Below are positions 1-10,886 of a stretch of DNA of 64,000 bases, one piece after another; position 1 is the stretch's first letter, and the number at the start of each line of letters is the position of its first letter. Origin of the DNA: Rhodococcus sp. 14-1411-2a (GTDB taxonomy: Bacteria > Actinomycetota > Actinomycetes > Mycobacteriales > Mycobacteriaceae); NCBI RefSeq assembly GCF_002259485.1, contig NZ_NPGA01000020.1:558001-622000 (forward strand), read 5' to 3'. The translations under genes and the position numbers were made by a program. Under the pieces are notes generated by a model. It searched no databases, was not told where the DNA came from, and was given only the letters and a program-made list of their open reading frames with translations.

Positions 1-26
1 GCCGGAAGAAGCCACAGGATCGACAT
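1..26 (-). CDS. nuoL: NADH-quinone oxidoreductase subunit L, first codons only
   Basis: Only the first eight codons and part of a ninth are inside the window. They read MSILWLLP and then run off the left edge, which fits the usual NuoL (ND5-type proton pump) N-terminus ending in LLP. The ATG lies at 24-26 on the minus strand, with a G-rich ribosome site (GGGGGA) about seven bases upstream. It follows nuoK by 13 bases in the same direction, the normal nuoK-nuoL order. Identity rests on position and these few residues. Confidence 0.8.
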
Positions 27-39
27 CGTTGTTCCCCCG

Positions 40-339
40 TCAGTTCTTCATCAGTGAATTCTCGTCCATGGAGATAGAACGACGAGAACGGAAGATGGCC
101 ATGATGATGGCCAGGCCCACCACCACCTCGGCAGCGGCGACCACCATGGTGAAGAACGCGAACAACTGCCCGTCGAGATTGCCGTGCATTCGGGAGAACG
201 TCACGAACGCGAGATTGACTGCGTTGAGCATCAATTCGATGCACATGAACACGATGATGGCGTTGCGCCTGACTATCACGCCTGCCGCGCCGATCGTGAA
301 CAGCAGAACGGACAGGTAGAGATAGTTCTCCGGATTCAT
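40..339 (-). CDS. nuoK: NADH-quinone oxidoreductase subunit K
   Basis: NuoK (ND4L) is a small membrane-arm subunit of complex I and takes part in proton translocation. The 99-residue length is standard for the family. Three hydrophobic helices are visible, roughly residues 3-22, 28-48 and 60-84. Helix 2 carries the family [13 protein letters not shown] stretch with the conserved buried glutamate, and a second glutamate lies in helix 3 ([11 protein letters not shown]). The ATG overlaps the nuoJ stop as ATGA, so translation is probably coupled. Confidence 0.97.
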   Translation of the reverse strand: MNPENYLYLSVLLFTIGAAGVIVRRNAIIVFMCIELMLNAVNLAFVTFSRMHGNLDGQLFAFFTMVVAAAEVVVGLAIIMAIFRSRRSISMDENSLMKN

Positions 340-1088
340 CGCTCGTCACGCTCGATCCGAGGATCCGCGAACATGGCATTGACGGAGGACTCGGATTCGG
401 TTCCGTCGGGCAACAGAGCGCGGCGATCCACCCCGTTGTGGCGGGCGTACACCCCTGGACTCGGCAGCGGTGTCACTCTCGAACCATCGCGGAATCGATC
501 CCGGGCCATTTCTCGCTGTCCCTTGACCGGCCCCAGAGCTTCCCGGTGCGCCAGAATCATCGCCCCGATGGTGGCAGTGATCAGCAGTGCCCCGGTCAAC
601 TCGAACGCCCACACGTACTCGACGAAGATCAGCTCGGCCAGGCCCTCGACGTTTCCGGTGGAGTTGACGGCGTCGAGACCGGCGAAGTCGAGCCGACCGT
701 TCCGGACCGAATCGCGCAGCAGCACCCCGATGATCAACAGCCCGAAACCGATTCCGATGACGACGGCCGCGATGCGGTGCCCGCGCAGGGTTTCGGTCAG
801 CGACTCCGAGGTGTCGACTCCGACGAGCATCAGCACGAACAGGAACAGCATCATGACCGCACCGGTGTAGACGACGATCTGCACGACACCGAGGAACAAC
901 GCCCCCTGCGCCATGTAGAAGGTCGCCAGCACCACCATCGTTGCAGCGAGGAACAATGCCGAGTAGACGGCTTTGGTACTCACCACCACGCCGAGTGCAC
1001 CGATGACGGCTACGACGCCGAGGGTCCAGAACTGCACTGCCTCACCGGTGGACGTGGCCTCGAGGGCGAGCTGAGCGATGGCAGTCAT
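336..1088 (-). CDS. nuoJ: NADH-quinone oxidoreductase subunit J
   Basis: NuoJ (ND6) is a membrane-arm subunit of complex I. The 250-residue protein begins with about five hydrophobic helices within residues 18-185. These include the conserved stretch [20 protein letters not shown], where ND6 has its pi-bulge helix. The last ~65 residues are polar and probably cytoplasmic, an extension common in actinobacterial NuoJ. Both ends overlap neighbours by four bases (ATGA with nuoI upstream and nuoK downstream), placing it inside one polycistron. Confidence 0.96.
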   Translation of the reverse strand: MTAIAQLALEATSTGEAVQFWTLGVVAVIGALGVVVSTKAVYSALFLAATMVVLATFYMAQGALFLGVVQIVVYTGAVMMLFLFVLMLVGVDTSESLTETLRGHRIAAVVIGIGFGLLIIGVLLRDSVRNGRLDFAGLDAVNSTGNVEGLAELIFVEYVWAFELTGALLITATIGAMILAHREALGPVKGQREMARDRFRDGSRVTPLPSPGVYARHNGVDRRALLPDGTESESSVNAMFADPRIERDER

Positions 1089-1630
1089 CGAACCGGACCG
1101 CCCTCGGTTTCGTTTGTTTTATCGTCGCCGGTGACGATGCCGCGGTAGTAGTCCTCCGCCGAACGGCCCGGAGCCATCGCGTGCGGCGGGGCCACCATGT
1201 CCGGCTCGAGCGGAGCCAGCAGGGAGTCCTTCTCGTAGATCAGATCGGCTCGGTTGTCACCGGCGAGTTCGTACTCGTTGGTCATCGTGAGAGCCCTGGT
1301 CGGGCAGGCCTCCACACACAATCCACACCCGATGCACCGCAGGTAATTGATCTGATAGACCCCGCCGTAGCGCTCACCCGGAGAGAACCTCTCGGTCTCG
1401 GTGTTGTCGGCTCCTTCGACATAGATGGCGTCGGCCGGGCAAGCCCACGCGCACAGTTCGCAACCGATGCACTTCTCGAGACCGTCGGCGTACCGATTGA
1501 GTTGATGACGACCGTGGTAGCGAACCTCCGTCGGCTTCTTCTCCTCCGGATACAACTCAGTCTCGGCCTTCTTGAACATCGTCGCGAAGGTGACTCCGAA
1601 ACCGGCTATGGGACCCAGAAATTCAGGCAT
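1085..1630 (-). CDS. nuoI: NADH-quinone oxidoreductase subunit I
   Basis: NuoI is the 8Fe ferredoxin-like subunit that passes electrons through clusters N6a and N6b toward the quinone site. Two complete [4Fe-4S] motifs are visible: [12 protein letters not shown] (Cys54, 57, 60, 64) and [12 protein letters not shown] (Cys99, 102, 105, 109). The start at 1630 (MPEFLGP) was chosen because the longer reading frame upstream is the tail of nuoH in another frame. It overlaps the nuoH stop by eight bases. The product is 181 residues, a normal length. Confidence 0.96.
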   Translation of the reverse strand: MPEFLGPIAGFGVTFATMFKKAETELYPEEKKPTEVRYHGRHQLNRYADGLEKCIGCELCAWACPADAIYVEGADNTETERFSPGERYGGVYQINYLRCIGCGLCVEACPTRALTMTNEYELAGDNRADLIYEKDSLLAPLEPDMVAPPHAMAPGRSAEDYYRGIVTGDDKTNETEGGPVR

Positions 1631-2933
1631 CGGCGTTCTCCTTCGACGAACTGGCGGCAGATGAGCGCACACCGGCGTGCCGGCTCGGGAAAGTCGAGCC
1701 TTTAGTGGGAATGGGAGGTACAGGGAATCCGCCTGCCACAGCGTCGAACTCGGCGACGGGCACACCAGGCGGCACGTTCCGCTCCCGTGCACGCCTGCGC
1801 ACCATCAGCAGCAAAGAACCCAGTACGGCCACCGCGAAGATCATCGACACGACGAACGTGACCAGCGGTACGTCGTAACGATCGGCCCCGAGTACCCGTA
1901 CCGTCGCGATCACCATCACCCAGATCAGGGCAACAGGAATGAGAATCTTCCAGCCAAAGCTCATGAACTGGTCGTAGCGCAGCCTCGGCAGCGTCGAACG
2001 CAGCCAGATGAACACGAACAGGAACACCCAGACCTTGAGGGTGAACCACAGCACCGGCCACCACCCCGAATTGGCACCGCTCCACAGACTCAACGGAATC
2101 GGAGCCTGCCAGCCGCCGAGGAACAGCGTGGTCGCGAGCGCCGAGACGGTGACCATGTTGATGTACTCGGCGAGCATGAACATGGCGAAACGCAGAGACG
2201 AGTACTCGGTGTGGAATCCGCCCACCAACTCACCCTCCGCCTCGGGCAGATCGAACGGAGCGCGGTTGGTCTCGCCGACCATCGCCGTCACGTACACCAG
2301 GAACGACGGCAGAAGCAGGAAGATGTACCAGGTGTTCTGTTGCGCAGCAACGATTCCGGAAGTCGACATGGTCCCGGCGTACAGGAAGACCGCCGCGAAC
2401 GACAGGCCCATCGCGACCTCGTAGGAAATCACCTGTGCCGTCGAACGCAGCGCACCGAGCAGCGGATAGGTCGAACCCGACGCCCACCCCGCCAACACGA
2501 TCCCGTACACACCCACCGACGTGACCGCGAGAATGTACAGAACACCCACCGGCAGGTCGGTCATCTGCAGCGGCGTCGTCGTACCGAACACCGACACCTC
2601 GGGACCGAACGGAATCACGGCGAAGGCCATGAACGCAGGAACCACCGAAATGATCGGAGCCAGAACGTAAATCGGCTTGTCGACGCCGGTCGGAGTGATC
2701 CCCTCCTTCAACGCCAGCTTGATCCCGTCCATCAGCGACTGCAACAGCCCCCACGGGCCCACCCGGTTCGGCCCCACCCGCATCTGCATCCACGCCATGA
2801 TCTTGCGTTCGGCGTAGATCGCGACCAGCGGCGTCAACACCAGGAACACGAAGACCGCCAGGGCCTTGCCGACAACCAGCCACCACGGATCGTTGCCGAA
2901 CATCGACAGATCGGTCGGCGCGGCCACGTTCAT
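1623..2933 (-). CDS. nuoH: NADH-quinone oxidoreductase subunit H
   Basis: NuoH (ND1) anchors the peripheral arm to the membrane and forms much of the quinone tunnel. The 436-residue product shows about eight hydrophobic helices. It carries the family motifs [20 protein letters not shown] near residue 40 and [18 protein letters not shown] in the central loop. The start at 2933 was chosen because it matches the ND1 N-terminus and overlaps the nuoG stop as ATGA. The last ~50 residues after the final helix are polar and Ser/Pro/Ala rich, an actinobacterial-type tail of unknown role. Confidence 0.96.
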   Translation of the reverse strand: MNVAAPTDLSMFGNDPWWLVVGKALAVFVFLVLTPLVAIYAERKIMAWMQMRVGPNRVGPWGLLQSLMDGIKLALKEGITPTGVDKPIYVLAPIISVVPAFMAFAVIPFGPEVSVFGTTTPLQMTDLPVGVLYILAVTSVGVYGIVLAGWASGSTYPLLGALRSTAQVISYEVAMGLSFAAVFLYAGTMSTSGIVAAQQNTWYIFLLLPSFLVYVTAMVGETNRAPFDLPEAEGELVGGFHTEYSSLRFAMFMLAEYINMVTVSALATTLFLGGWQAPIPLSLWSGANSGWWPVLWFTLKVWVFLFVFIWLRSTLPRLRYDQFMSFGWKILIPVALIWVMVIATVRVLGADRYDVPLVTFVVSMIFAVAVLGSLLLMVRRRARERNVPPGVPVAEFDAVAGGFPVPPIPTKGSTFPSRHAGVRSSAASSSKENADA

Positions 2934-5464
2934 GACTGCCCACCTTTGGGTCGTTCCGCAGACTCCACTCCTGCACCCCTGGGTCGTTCCGCGGGCTCCA
3001 CTCCTGCACCCCCGGGTCGTTCCGCAGGCTCCACTCCTGCACCCCCGGGTCGTTCCGCAGAACCACGCCGAATACTCACCGCAGCGCCCGACTGCACCCC
3101 CAGCGAGCGATACACCGTCGAACCGGGCGAGTTCATCGGTATCCACACCACGGTTTCGGGCAGATCGGTGATCGTCAGCGGCAACGTGATCGAGCCGCGG
3201 TCCGTCGCAACACTCACCAGGTCGCCGGTCGCCGCTCCGATGGCCGAGGCCGTTGCGGCCGACAACCGAACGGTGGGTGTGCGACCGGTCGCGGCGAGAT
3301 TGTCCTCCCCGTCCTGCATTCGTCCCGCATCGATGAGCATCCGCCATGTGGCCAGAATCGCCTGCCCCGGACCGAGGGTCGGAACGTCCGCGCGGGGTGC
3401 CACCCGGGCCACCGCGGTGCGCGGGCCGTGCCACACACCGAGGCGAGCCATCTCGGCGCGTGCCGCTGCCGCGTCGGGCACGGCCAGTTCGACGCCCATC
3501 TGCGCGGCGATGGTGTCGAGGATGCGTTGATCCGGCATCACCGCGCCTGCACCGAGTGCAGTGTCGAACGTACGGGGCCGTCCTTCCCAGTCGACGAAAG
3601 TTCCCGACTTGTCGACCACCGGTGCTACCGGGAACACCACGTCGGCCCGCTCGGTGACCGCGCTGTGGCGCAGTTCGAGGCTCACCACGAACGCCGATCG
3701 GTCCAGTGCGGCGAGTGCCTCCCGGGGGTCCGGCAGATCGTCGAGATCGATTCCCGCCGCGACCAGAGCGCGATTCGTTCCTGCGTCGGCCAGGATCGCC
3801 GCCGTGTCACGGCCCACCTCCGCCGGCAACTCGGGCACTCCCCACACCGCGGCCACCTCGGCGCGCGCAGCCGCATCGGCAACAGGACGCCCGCCGGGCA
3901 GGACGTTCGGCAGCGCCCCTGCGTCGAGCGCACCGCGTTCGCCGGCGCGTCGAGGAATCCAGGCCAGGCTCGCGCCGGTGTCGTCCGCCAGTTTCGATGC
4001 CGCCGCCAGACCACCGGGAACGCAGCCGAGCCGCTCGCCCACGAGAACGATCGCACCGGGCTCCCGGAGAAGATGTGCAATCGATTCGGTGCCGCGATCC
4101 CCGACGTGCAACGCATCGAGCCAGCCCGGCTCGTCGCCGGGAATCGATTGCAGCAGGACGCCGTCCAGCTTCCGTAGGCCCCGGGAGGAGAACGGCGCGA
4201 TCGATGCCACCACTACTGCGCTCGCGCGGTGCGCCTTACGCAGCCTCAGGAAAACCAGGGGTGACTCTTCCTCGGGCTCGAAGCCGACCAGCAGCACCAC
4301 GGGGGCGTTCTCGAGATCGGAGTAGGTGACCCCCAACCCGGCCGCCGCGATACGACCGGCCAGGAAACTCGCTTCCTCGGCGCTGTGATCCCGATTGCGG
4401 AAGTCGATGTCGTTGGTGTGCAGCACTGTTCGGGCGAACTTGGCATAGGCGTAGGAGTCTTCGAGAGTCGATCGTCCGCCCACGAGTACTGCGGCACGTC
4501 CGACCGATGCGGCCAATCCCGTTGCCGCAGCCGCCAATGCAGCCGACCACGACGTTTCGATCAACTCCCCGGATTCGTCGCGGATCATCGGCGCGGTGAT
4601 GCGATCGGGTTCGGTGGCGTACTTGAATGCCCACCGGCCCTTGTCGCAGTTCCATTCCTCGTTGACCTGGGGATCGTCACCGGCCAGCCGTCGCAGGACC
4701 TTGCCGCGTCGATGGTCCGTGCGTTGAGCACAGCCCCCAGCGCAGTGCTCGCACACGCTCGGCGACGAGGTGAGGTCGTACGGGCGCGCCCGGAACCGAT
4801 ACTCGGTGTTGGTCAGCGCACCCACCGGACAGATCTGCACGGTGTTACCCGAGAAGTAGGAGTCGAACGGCTCGTCGCCGAAGATCCCCACCTGTTGAAT
4901 CGCACCACGTTCGAGTAGCTCGATGGACGGATCGCCGGCCACTTGAGCTGCGAAACGAGTGCATCGCGCACACAGGACGCACCGTTCGCGGTCCAGCAAC
5001 ACCTCGGCCGACAGCGGAATCGGCTTGGGGTACGTGCGTTTGGTCTCGACGAACCTGGACTCGGCCCTGCCCGCAGCCATCGCCTGGTTCTGCAGTGGAC
5101 ACTCACCGCCCTTGTCACACACCGGGCAATCGAGCGGATGGTTGATCAGCAGCAGCTCCATGACGCCGCGTTGCGCCTTCTCCGCCGACTCCGATGTCAC
5201 TTGGGTGCGCACGATCATGCCCTCGGCCACTGTCGTGGTGCAGGACGCCAACGGCTTGCGCTGCCCTTCGACGTCGACCAGGCATTGCCGGCACGCCCCC
5301 ACCGGATCGAGCAGCGGGTGATCGCAGAAGCGCGGAATCTGCACGCCCATCAGCTCGGCGGCGCGAATCACCAACGTGCCCTTGGGAACACTGATCTCGT
5401 GGTCGTCGATGGTCAGTGTCACCATTTCGACCGGAGTGACCGATTGCTCCGTCTGTGCCGTCAT
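2930..5464 (-). CDS. nuoG: NADH-quinone oxidoreductase subunit G
   Basis: NuoG (844 residues) is the large iron-sulfur subunit of the peripheral arm. A plant-type ferredoxin domain comes first ([10 protein letters not shown]), then [27 protein letters not shown] and the [10 protein letters not shown] region, consistent with clusters N1b, N5, N4 and the extra N7-type site. A molybdopterin oxidoreductase-like fold follows, as in all NuoG. The start at 5464 overlaps the nuoF stop as ATGA. The last ~45 residues are unusual. They are built from an 11-residue tandem unit like [11 protein letters not shown], encoded by a 33-bp DNA repeat not expected in this family. Confidence 0.96.
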   Translation of the reverse strand: MTAQTEQSVTPVEMVTLTIDDHEISVPKGTLVIRAAELMGVQIPRFCDHPLLDPVGACRQCLVDVEGQRKPLASCTTTVAEGMIVRTQVTSESAEKAQRGVMELLLINHPLDCPVCDKGGECPLQNQAMAAGRAESRFVETKRTYPKPIPLSAEVLLDRERCVLCARCTRFAAQVAGDPSIELLERGAIQQVGIFGDEPFDSYFSGNTVQICPVGALTNTEYRFRARPYDLTSSPSVCEHCAGGCAQRTDHRRGKVLRRLAGDDPQVNEEWNCDKGRWAFKYATEPDRITAPMIRDESGELIETSWSAALAAAATGLAASVGRAAVLVGGRSTLEDSYAYAKFARTVLHTNDIDFRNRDHSAEEASFLAGRIAAAGLGVTYSDLENAPVVLLVGFEPEEESPLVFLRLRKAHRASAVVVASIAPFSSRGLRKLDGVLLQSIPGDEPGWLDALHVGDRGTESIAHLLREPGAIVLVGERLGCVPGGLAAASKLADDTGASLAWIPRRAGERGALDAGALPNVLPGGRPVADAAARAEVAAVWGVPELPAEVGRDTAAILADAGTNRALVAAGIDLDDLPDPREALAALDRSAFVVSLELRHSAVTERADVVFPVAPVVDKSGTFVDWEGRPRTFDTALGAGAVMPDQRILDTIAAQMGVELAVPDAAAARAEMARLGVWHGPRTAVARVAPRADVPTLGPGQAILATWRMLIDAGRMQDGEDNLAATGRTPTVRLSAATASAIGAATGDLVSVATDRGSITLPLTITDLPETVVWIPMNSPGSTVYRSLGVQSGAAVSIRRGSAERPGGAGVEPAERPGGAGVEPAERPRGAGVESAERPKGGQS
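2948..3060. repeat. 33-bp tandem repeat, 3.4 copies, inside the nuoG 3' end
   Basis: Three 33-base units lie at 2948-2980, 2981-3013 and 3014-3046, followed by a 14-base partial unit at 3047-3060. The units differ at only a few positions. The plus-strand unit starts GGGTCGTTCCGCAG and contains CTCCACTCCTGC. Because 33 is a multiple of three, the array stays in the nuoG frame on the minus strand. A single related copy lies at 33373-33399 in rbfA, so the unit is dispersed as well as tandem. Confidence 0.93.
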
Positions 5465-6762
5465 GACGTCAGCTCCTCTGCCATCAGGGTCGATCGGTGT
5501 GGATCGAATGGGCATGCCTGTTCGGCGACGTGTCGGATGTATTCGTCGCGGAAGTACTTCAGCGAGGACACGATCGGGCTTGCGGCTCCGTCTCCCAACG
5601 CGCAGAACGATTTTCCGGCGATGCCGTCCGCGATGTCGAGCAGTGTCGTGAGGTCGGCTTCGGTACCGGTTCCGCCGTCGAGGCGGCGCAGGATCTGCAC
5701 CAGCCAGTAGGTTCCTTCTCGGCACGGCGTGCATTTGCCGCAGGATTCGTGTGCGTAGAACTCCGTCCATCGCAACACTGCTCGCACGACGCAGGTCGTG
5801 TCGTCGAAGATCTGCAGGGCCTTGGTACCCAGCATCGATCCGGCGGCACCGACGCCCTCGTAGTCGAGCGGCACGTCCAGGTGTTCGCCGGTGAACATCG
5901 GTGTCGACGATCCTCCCGGTGTCCAGAACTTGAGCTCGTGACCGGGCCGGATACCGCCCGCGTAGTCCAGCAGATCCCGCAGGGTGATGCCCAGCGGGGC
6001 CTCGTACTGGCCGGGTCGACACACGTGGCCGGAGATCGAGTAGAGGGTGAACCCGGGTGATTTCTCGCTACCCATCGATCGGAACCATTCGATGCCCTTG
6101 CGCAGGATCACCGGGACGCTGGCGATGGATTCGACGTTGTTGACCACCGTCGGCCGCGCGTACAGGCCTGCCACCGCGGGGAACGGTGGACGCAGTCGGG
6201 GTTGACCTCGTCGCCCTTCGAGCGAGTCGAGCAGCGCCGTCTCCTCGCCGCAGATGTAGGCCCCGGCCCCGGCATGGATCACCAGCTCGAGGTCGAACCC
6301 CGATCCGAGGAGGTTCTTGCCCAGGTAGCCGGCGTCGTAGGCCTCGGCAACTGCGGCCTGCAGTCTGCGCAGCACCGGTACCACTTCGCCTCGAACGTAG
6401 ACGAATGCGTGCGATGCACGTATTGCGTATGCCGCGATGATGATTCCTTCGATCAACGTGTGCGGGCTCGCCATCATCAAGGGCATGTCCTTGCAGGTGC
6501 CCGGCTCCGACTCGTCGGCGTTGACCACCAGATAGTGAGCTTTCCCGTCACCCTGTGGAATGAAGCTCCACTTCGTTCCGGTGGGGAATCCCGCACCGCC
6601 ACGGCCGCGCAGGCCGGAGTCCTTGACGAACGCGATGAGATCGTCGGGGTCCATGGCGAGGGCCTTCTCGAGCCCCCGATAGCCGTCGTGACTGCGGTAG
6701 GTGTCGAGTGTCCACGAGTCCTTCTCGCCCCAGAACTCGCTCAGCACCGGCGTCAGGGCCAT
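5461..6762 (-). CDS. nuoF: NADH-quinone oxidoreductase subunit F
   Basis: NuoF (433 residues) binds NADH and FMN and carries cluster N3, the entry point for electrons. The glycine-rich NADH loop [11 protein letters not shown] lies near residues 51-60. The N3 ligands are CGKCTPC near residue 355 plus the later cysteine in FCALGDGA. The start at 6762 gives the usual [12 protein letters not shown]-terminus. The longer frame upstream is out-of-frame nuoE sequence. It lies one base after the nuoE stop and overlaps nuoG by four bases. Confidence 0.97.
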   Translation of the reverse strand: MALTPVLSEFWGEKDSWTLDTYRSHDGYRGLEKALAMDPDDLIAFVKDSGLRGRGGAGFPTGTKWSFIPQGDGKAHYLVVNADESEPGTCKDMPLMMASPHTLIEGIIIAAYAIRASHAFVYVRGEVVPVLRRLQAAVAEAYDAGYLGKNLLGSGFDLELVIHAGAGAYICGEETALLDSLEGRRGQPRLRPPFPAVAGLYARPTVVNNVESIASVPVILRKGIEWFRSMGSEKSPGFTLYSISGHVCRPGQYEAPLGITLRDLLDYAGGIRPGHELKFWTPGGSSTPMFTGEHLDVPLDYEGVGAAGSMLGTKALQIFDDTTCVVRAVLRWTEFYAHESCGKCTPCREGTYWLVQILRRLDGGTGTEADLTTLLDIADGIAGKSFCALGDGAASPIVSSLKYFRDEYIRHVAEQACPFDPHRSTLMAEELTS

Positions 6763-6763
6763 G

Positions 6764-7657
6764 TCATTTCCCCTTCGTCGGTGGATCGGTTTCGGTGGTG
6801 TTCGGCTGCGGTGGAACGGTCGCCGAAGGAGCCGGAGCCGGTTTCTCGCGCACCGTTTCCGCCACTGCTTCGGCACCGAGATCGGGATGATCGTCCGGGG
6901 AGCCGGTGACGGCCCGGGGAGCCGTCATCGAGTGCTCACGGGCGTACCGCAGACCCGCGAGACTGGCTTCGCCTGCGCTGCCGGAGGATTCGAGTGCACC
7001 CGGCCGATCGTCGGCGAAGCCGGCCAGAATCCGCTCGGTCTCGCGGAACGTGCACAGCGGAGCGCCGCGGGTCGGGGTCACCTGCGCACCGGATCGAAGC
7101 GCATCGACCAGTTCTCGTGCCGACGCCGGAGTTCTGTTGTCGAAGAACTCCCAGTTGACCATCATCACCGGTGCGAAGTCGCAGGCGGCGTTGCACTCGA
7201 TGTGCTCGAGAGTGATGGTGCCGTCGGCGGTGGTCTCGCCGTGGTCGATATCGAGGTGATCACGCAGGGCATCCATGATGGCGTCGCCGCCCATGACAGC
7301 GCACAGGGTGTTGGTGCACACTCCGACGCGGTAGTTTCCGGTGGGCTCGCGGCGGTACATCGAGTAGAAGGTCGCGACCGCGGTGACCTCTGCTCCGGTG
7401 AGATCGAGTACGTCCGAACAGAATTCGATTCCGGCCGGCGTGAGATATCCGTCCTCGGATTGCACCAGGTGCAGCAGCGGTAGCAACGCCGATCGGGCCT
7501 GAGGATAACGACTCAGGATGACCTCGGCGTCGGCGCGCAGGCGGGCACGAACGTCGGCGGGATAGAACGCACGTGCGTCGGGGCCGACCAGCTGTACTGC
7601 TTCCTCGGGGCGAGCTCCGAGTTGGACGAGCACCGGCTCCGAGCGTGGCGTGGTCAT
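6764..7657 (-). CDS. nuoE: NADH-quinone oxidoreductase subunit E
   Basis: NuoE is the thioredoxin-fold subunit holding the [2Fe-2S] cluster N1a beside NuoF. Four ligands are visible: Cys114 and Cys119 in CTNTLC, Cys155 and Cys159 in ECNAACD. At 297 residues it is longer than typical NuoE because of a polar tail of about 55 residues rich in Pro, Thr and Ala, ending in a Lys-Gly-Lys segment. The start at 7657 was chosen by the ATGA overlap with the nuoD stop. Confidence 0.96.
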   Translation of the reverse strand: MTTPRSEPVLVQLGARPEEAVQLVGPDARAFYPADVRARLRADAEVILSRYPQARSALLPLLHLVQSEDGYLTPAGIEFCSDVLDLTGAEVTAVATFYSMYRREPTGNYRVGVCTNTLCAVMGGDAIMDALRDHLDIDHGETTADGTITLEHIECNAACDFAPVMMVNWEFFDNRTPASARELVDALRSGAQVTPTRGAPLCTFRETERILAGFADDRPGALESSGSAGEASLAGLRYAREHSMTAPRAVTGSPDDHPDLGAEAVAETVREKPAPAPSATVPPQPNTTETDPPTKGK

Positions 7658-8952
7658 CGGTCCACCCCGCCCATCACCGGATCGATACTGGCGACGGCAG
7701 CGATGACGTCGGAGATCATGCCGCCCTCGCACATCGCGGCAACCGCCTGCAGGTTGGTGAACGAGGGGTCTCTGAAATGCACTCGGTACGGCCGAGTTCC
7801 ACCGTCACTGACGATGTGCACACCCAGTTCGCCTCGCGGCGATTCCACCGTGGACAGCACTTGGCCCGCCGGCACACGCATGCCCTCGGTCACCAATTTG
7901 AAGTGGTGGATCAACGACTCCATCGAGGTGTCCATGATGGTGCGCACGTGGTCCTGAGAATTGCCGAGACCATCGGGTCCGGAGACGAGTTCGGCCGGCC
8001 AGGCGATCTTCTTGTCGTCGATGACCACCGGTCCGGGCCGAAGACGATCGAGAGTCTGCTCGACGATCTTGAGCGATTCCTTCATCTCTTCGACGCGAAT
8101 CAGATAGCGCCCGTAGCAGTCACATCCGGTGTCTGTGACGACATCGAACTCGTAGTTCTCGTACCCGCAGTAGGGGTCGGACCGGCGCAGATCGTAGGGC
8201 AGTCCGGTCGATCGGAGCACCGGCCCGGTGACGCCGAGGGCCATGCATCCGGTGAGGTCCAGGTAGCCGACGTTCTCGGTTCTGGCCTTCCAGATCGGGT
8301 TGTCGTTGAGCATGAGTTCGAGATCGCGTAGCCGTCCGGGAAGAACCCGCAGCAACTCGCGGACCTTGTCGATCGCATCGGCGGGCAGGTCCTGAGACAA
8401 GCCGCCGGGACGGATGTAGGCGTGGTTCATTCGAAGTCCGGTGATGGCCTCGAAGACGTCGAGAATCAGCTCGCGCTCCCGGAAGCCGAACAGCATCGCC
8501 GTCACGGCACCCAATTCCATTCCACCCGTGGCCAATGCAACGAGGTGCGACGAGATCCGATTGAGCTCCATCAGCATCACCCGGATCACCGTCGCGCGCT
8601 CGGGAATGTCGTCGGTGATGTCGAGCAGCTTCTCCACCCCGAGGCAGTACGCGGTCTCGTTGAAGAAGGGCGAGAGATAGTCCATCCGAGTGACGAACGT
8701 GACGCCCTGAGTCCAGTTGCGATACTCGAGATTCTTCTCGATACCGGTGTGCAGGTACCCGATTCCACACCGGGCCTCGGTGACGGTCTCGCCTTCGATC
8801 TCGAGAATCAACCGAAGCACACCATGGGTGGACGGGTGCTGCGGACCCATGTTGACCACGATGCGTTCCGTGGTCGACCCGCGCGCAAGTTCGACCACGT
8901 CGTCCCAGTCCTGGCCCGACACTGCATAGATGGTTTCGTCGGTTGCGCTCAT
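7654..8952 (-). CDS. nuoD: NADH-quinone oxidoreductase subunit D
   Basis: NuoD (432 residues), the 49-kDa-type subunit related to NiFe hydrogenase large subunits, lines the quinone-binding cavity. The diagnostic [14 protein letters not shown] motif lies near residue 35, and [10 protein letters not shown] and [11 protein letters not shown] occur later as in the family. Length is normal. It overlaps nuoC by one base and nuoE by four, inside the nuo polycistron. In M. tuberculosis the Rv3143 receiver has been linked to NuoD, and an Rv3143-like gene lies at 11602-12051 here. Confidence 0.97.
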   Translation of the reverse strand: MSATDETIYAVSGQDWDDVVELARGSTTERIVVNMGPQHPSTHGVLRLILEIEGETVTEARCGIGYLHTGIEKNLEYRNWTQGVTFVTRMDYLSPFFNETAYCLGVEKLLDITDDIPERATVIRVMLMELNRISSHLVALATGGMELGAVTAMLFGFRERELILDVFEAITGLRMNHAYIRPGGLSQDLPADAIDKVRELLRVLPGRLRDLELMLNDNPIWKARTENVGYLDLTGCMALGVTGPVLRSTGLPYDLRRSDPYCGYENYEFDVVTDTGCDCYGRYLIRVEEMKESLKIVEQTLDRLRPGPVVIDDKKIAWPAELVSGPDGLGNSQDHVRTIMDTSMESLIHHFKLVTEGMRVPAGQVLSTVESPRGELGVHIVSDGGTRPYRVHFRDPSFTNLQAVAAMCEGGMISDVIAAVASIDPVMGGVDR

Positions 8953-9614
8953 CAGTTGTACGACCTGCGCTCGTTGGGAGGCGCGACCCGAGCGCCCTTG
9001 TACTCGATGGGAATTCCGCCCAGGGGATAGTCCTTGCGTTGCGGGTGTCCGACCCAGTCGTCCGGCATCTCGATCCGCGTCAGTGCGGGATGACCGTCGA
9101 ACACGATGCCGAAGAAGTCGTAGACCTCACGTTCGTGCCAGTCGTTGGTGGGATAGACCGCGCAGAGCGACGGTGTGTGCGGATCCGCATCGGGCACAGC
9201 GACTTCGAGTCGCAGGCGGCGTCCGTGGGTGATGGACACCAGATGGTAGACCGCGCGCAGTTCCCGGCCGACCTGATCCGGGTAGTGCACACCCGATGCT
9301 CCCGTGCACAATTCGAATCTCAGTTCCTCGTCGTCACGGAGAGCGCGGGCCACGGCGGGCACGTGTTCTCGCGAGAGATGCAGCGTCAGTTCGTCGCGAA
9401 AGATCACGGCACGCTCGACGGCGTCCTCGAACGGCACGGCCGCGTCACCGGTGTCGAGGACCGCGGCCAATCGATCGACCACGGCGTCGAAGTAGCTGCC
9501 GTAGGGCCGGACAGCCGTGTCCACCGATGCCAACGGCGGCTGCAACCGGCCGTAGCCGGAGGTGTCACCGCTCCCCCGGACGCCGAACATTCCGCGGGGT
9601 CCGTGCGGCGTCAT
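8952..9614 (-). CDS. nuoC: NADH-quinone oxidoreductase subunit C
   Basis: NuoC (220 residues) is the 30-kDa-type subunit of the complex I connecting module. The signature [20 protein letters not shown] and the downstream [12 protein letters not shown] are both present. The start at 9614 gives [11 protein letters not shown] and overlaps the nuoB stop as ATGA; the longer frame upstream is out-of-frame nuoB. The first ~25 residues are Gly-rich and probably disordered. Confidence 0.96.
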   Translation of the reverse strand: MTPHGPRGMFGVRGSGDTSGYGRLQPPLASVDTAVRPYGSYFDAVVDRLAAVLDTGDAAVPFEDAVERAVIFRDELTLHLSREHVPAVARALRDDEELRFELCTGASGVHYPDQVGRELRAVYHLVSITHGRRLRLEVAVPDADPHTPSLCAVYPTNDWHEREVYDFFGIVFDGHPALTRIEMPDDWVGHPQRKDYPLGGIPIEYKGARVAPPNERRSYN

Positions 9615-10165
9615 CTCAGCAGCCCCTTCAGATCGATGGTCGGGGTGGACGCCAACGCCGCAGCCTCGGCGGCCGCGCGCACCTGCTCGCGATTGACACC
9701 CAGCGGCATCTGCTGAATCTTTTTGTGGAGCTCCAAGATTGCGTTGAGCAGCATCTCGGGTCGGGGCGGACAACCGGGTAGATAGATGTCGACGGGAACG
9801 ATGTGGTCGACGCCCTGCACCACCGCATAGTTGTTGAACATTCCGCCCGAGGACGCGCAAACGCCCATGGCCAGGACCCATTTCGGTTCCGCCATCTGGT
9901 CGTACACCTGCCGCAGCACGGGTGCCATCTTCTGGCTGACACGGCCTGCCACGATCATCAGGTCCGCCTGTCGCGGAGACGCACGGAACGCTTCCATGCC
10001 GAATCGCGCGAGATCGAACCGACCGGAGGTGGTGGCCATCATCTCGATCGCGCAGCACGCGAGACCGAAGGTCGCGGGCCACAACGAGCCCTTACGAGCG
10101 TATCCGGCCAACCCCTCTACGGTGGTCAGCAGAAATCCGCTGGGTAGCTTCTCTTCGAGTCCCAT
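9611..10165 (-). CDS. nuoB: NADH-quinone oxidoreductase subunit B
   Basis: NuoB (184 residues) carries cluster N2, the last iron-sulfur centre before quinone. All four expected cysteines are visible: the adjacent pair Cys37-Cys38 in [10 protein letters not shown], Cys103 in GVCASSGG and Cys132 in LPGCPPRPE. It overlaps nuoC by four bases and follows nuoA after a 72-base gap, the only sizeable spacer inside this nuo cluster. Confidence 0.97.
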   Translation of the reverse strand: MGLEEKLPSGFLLTTVEGLAGYARKGSLWPATFGLACCAIEMMATTSGRFDLARFGMEAFRASPRQADLMIVAGRVSQKMAPVLRQVYDQMAEPKWVLAMGVCASSGGMFNNYAVVQGVDHIVPVDIYLPGCPPRPEMLLNAILELHKKIQQMPLGVNREQVRAAAEAAALASTPTIDLKGLLR

Positions 10166-10237
10166 CGATCACACTCTTTCCGCATCCACTCGAGGTGAGA
10201 ACCGTGCATCGTGCCGTCGCCGATCAGTGGTTGGACG

Positions 10238-10597
10238 TCAGTCCCATCCGAGTCCGCCTCGCCGCCACTCGTAGACGTAGGCCACCGACACGTTGACGAC
10301 GAACAGTGCCATGGCAACCAGTCCGAACGCGCCCAGAACATCGAGATGGACGGCCCACGGATAGAGGAAGACGATCTCGATGTCGAAGATGATGAACAGC
10401 ATCGCGGTCAGGTAGAACTTCACCGGAAATCGTTGGCCCGTCGGCGCATGCATCGTGGGCTCGATTCCGCACTCGTACGCGTCGAACTTCGCTCGGTTGT
10501 ACCGCGCGGGTCCCACCATGGTGCCGACCATCACCGAGAACACCGCGAACACGACCGCAATGGCACCGAGAACGAGGATCGGAACGTAGGCGTTCAT
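10238..10597 (-). CDS. nuoA: NADH-quinone oxidoreductase subunit A
   Basis: NuoA (ND3) is a 119-residue membrane subunit with three hydrophobic helices (about residues 5-27, 60-80 and 85-108). The conserved cytoplasmic loop FDAYECGIEP is present, with the cysteine that marks the active/deactive transition in other complexes. It is the first gene of the nuo operon, so the promoter should lie in the control region just above 10597, where a CRP-like palindrome is found at 10662-10677. Confidence 0.97.
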   Translation of the reverse strand: MNAYVPILVLGAIAVVFAVFSVMVGTMVGPARYNRAKFDAYECGIEPTMHAPTGQRFPVKFYLTAMLFIIFDIEIVFLYPWAVHLDVLGAFGLVAMALFVVNVSVAYVYEWRRGGLGWD

Positions 10598-10661
10598 CCC
10601 GGCATCTGCTCCCTCGATCGACTACCGCGCCGGCGCGTAGTAAATGCGACGGCCGTACCAA

Positions 10662-10677
10662 TGTGACCTGAACCACA
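10662..10677. promoter_or_regulatory. CRP/GlxR-like palindrome, nuoA side
   Basis: TGTGACCTGAACCACA matches the CRP-family consensus TGTGA-N6-TCACA at nine of ten positions. It lies 65 bases upstream of the nuoA start. CRP-family regulators (Crp, GlxR) of actinobacteria bind such sites. That this one is occupied, and whether it activates or represses nuo, is inference. Confidence 0.5.
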
Positions 10678-10775
10678 CAGTATGGGTTCGGTGTCGATCT
10701 CGCGGGATTTCGAGGAGTCCAGTTTTCGTAAAGCGTTGACGCGCATGGATCACCCGAATTCGTACGCCAAGGAAC

Positions 10776-10791
10776 TGTGACTCAGATCACC
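10776..10791. promoter_or_regulatory. CRP/GlxR-like palindrome, aqpZ side
   Basis: TGTGACTCAGATCACC has half sites TGTGA and TCACC around a six-base spacer, nine of ten consensus positions. It lies 95 bases upstream of the aqpZ start and 98 bases from the other CRP-like site, in the same divergent region. Confidence 0.5.
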
Positions 10792-10886
10792 TGTCGGCCC
10801 CATGCGATCCGCACCGACGAAAACGACAAACCTCCCGACGATCTCGGCCGGCCGAACAAGGCTGCCGACATGGAACAGGAGAGATG

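Noticed and set aside
2866-3171. Small plus-strand protein with [10 protein letters not shown] repeats
   Set aside because: It is the reverse reading of the 33-bp repeat in nuoG. No start signal supports it.
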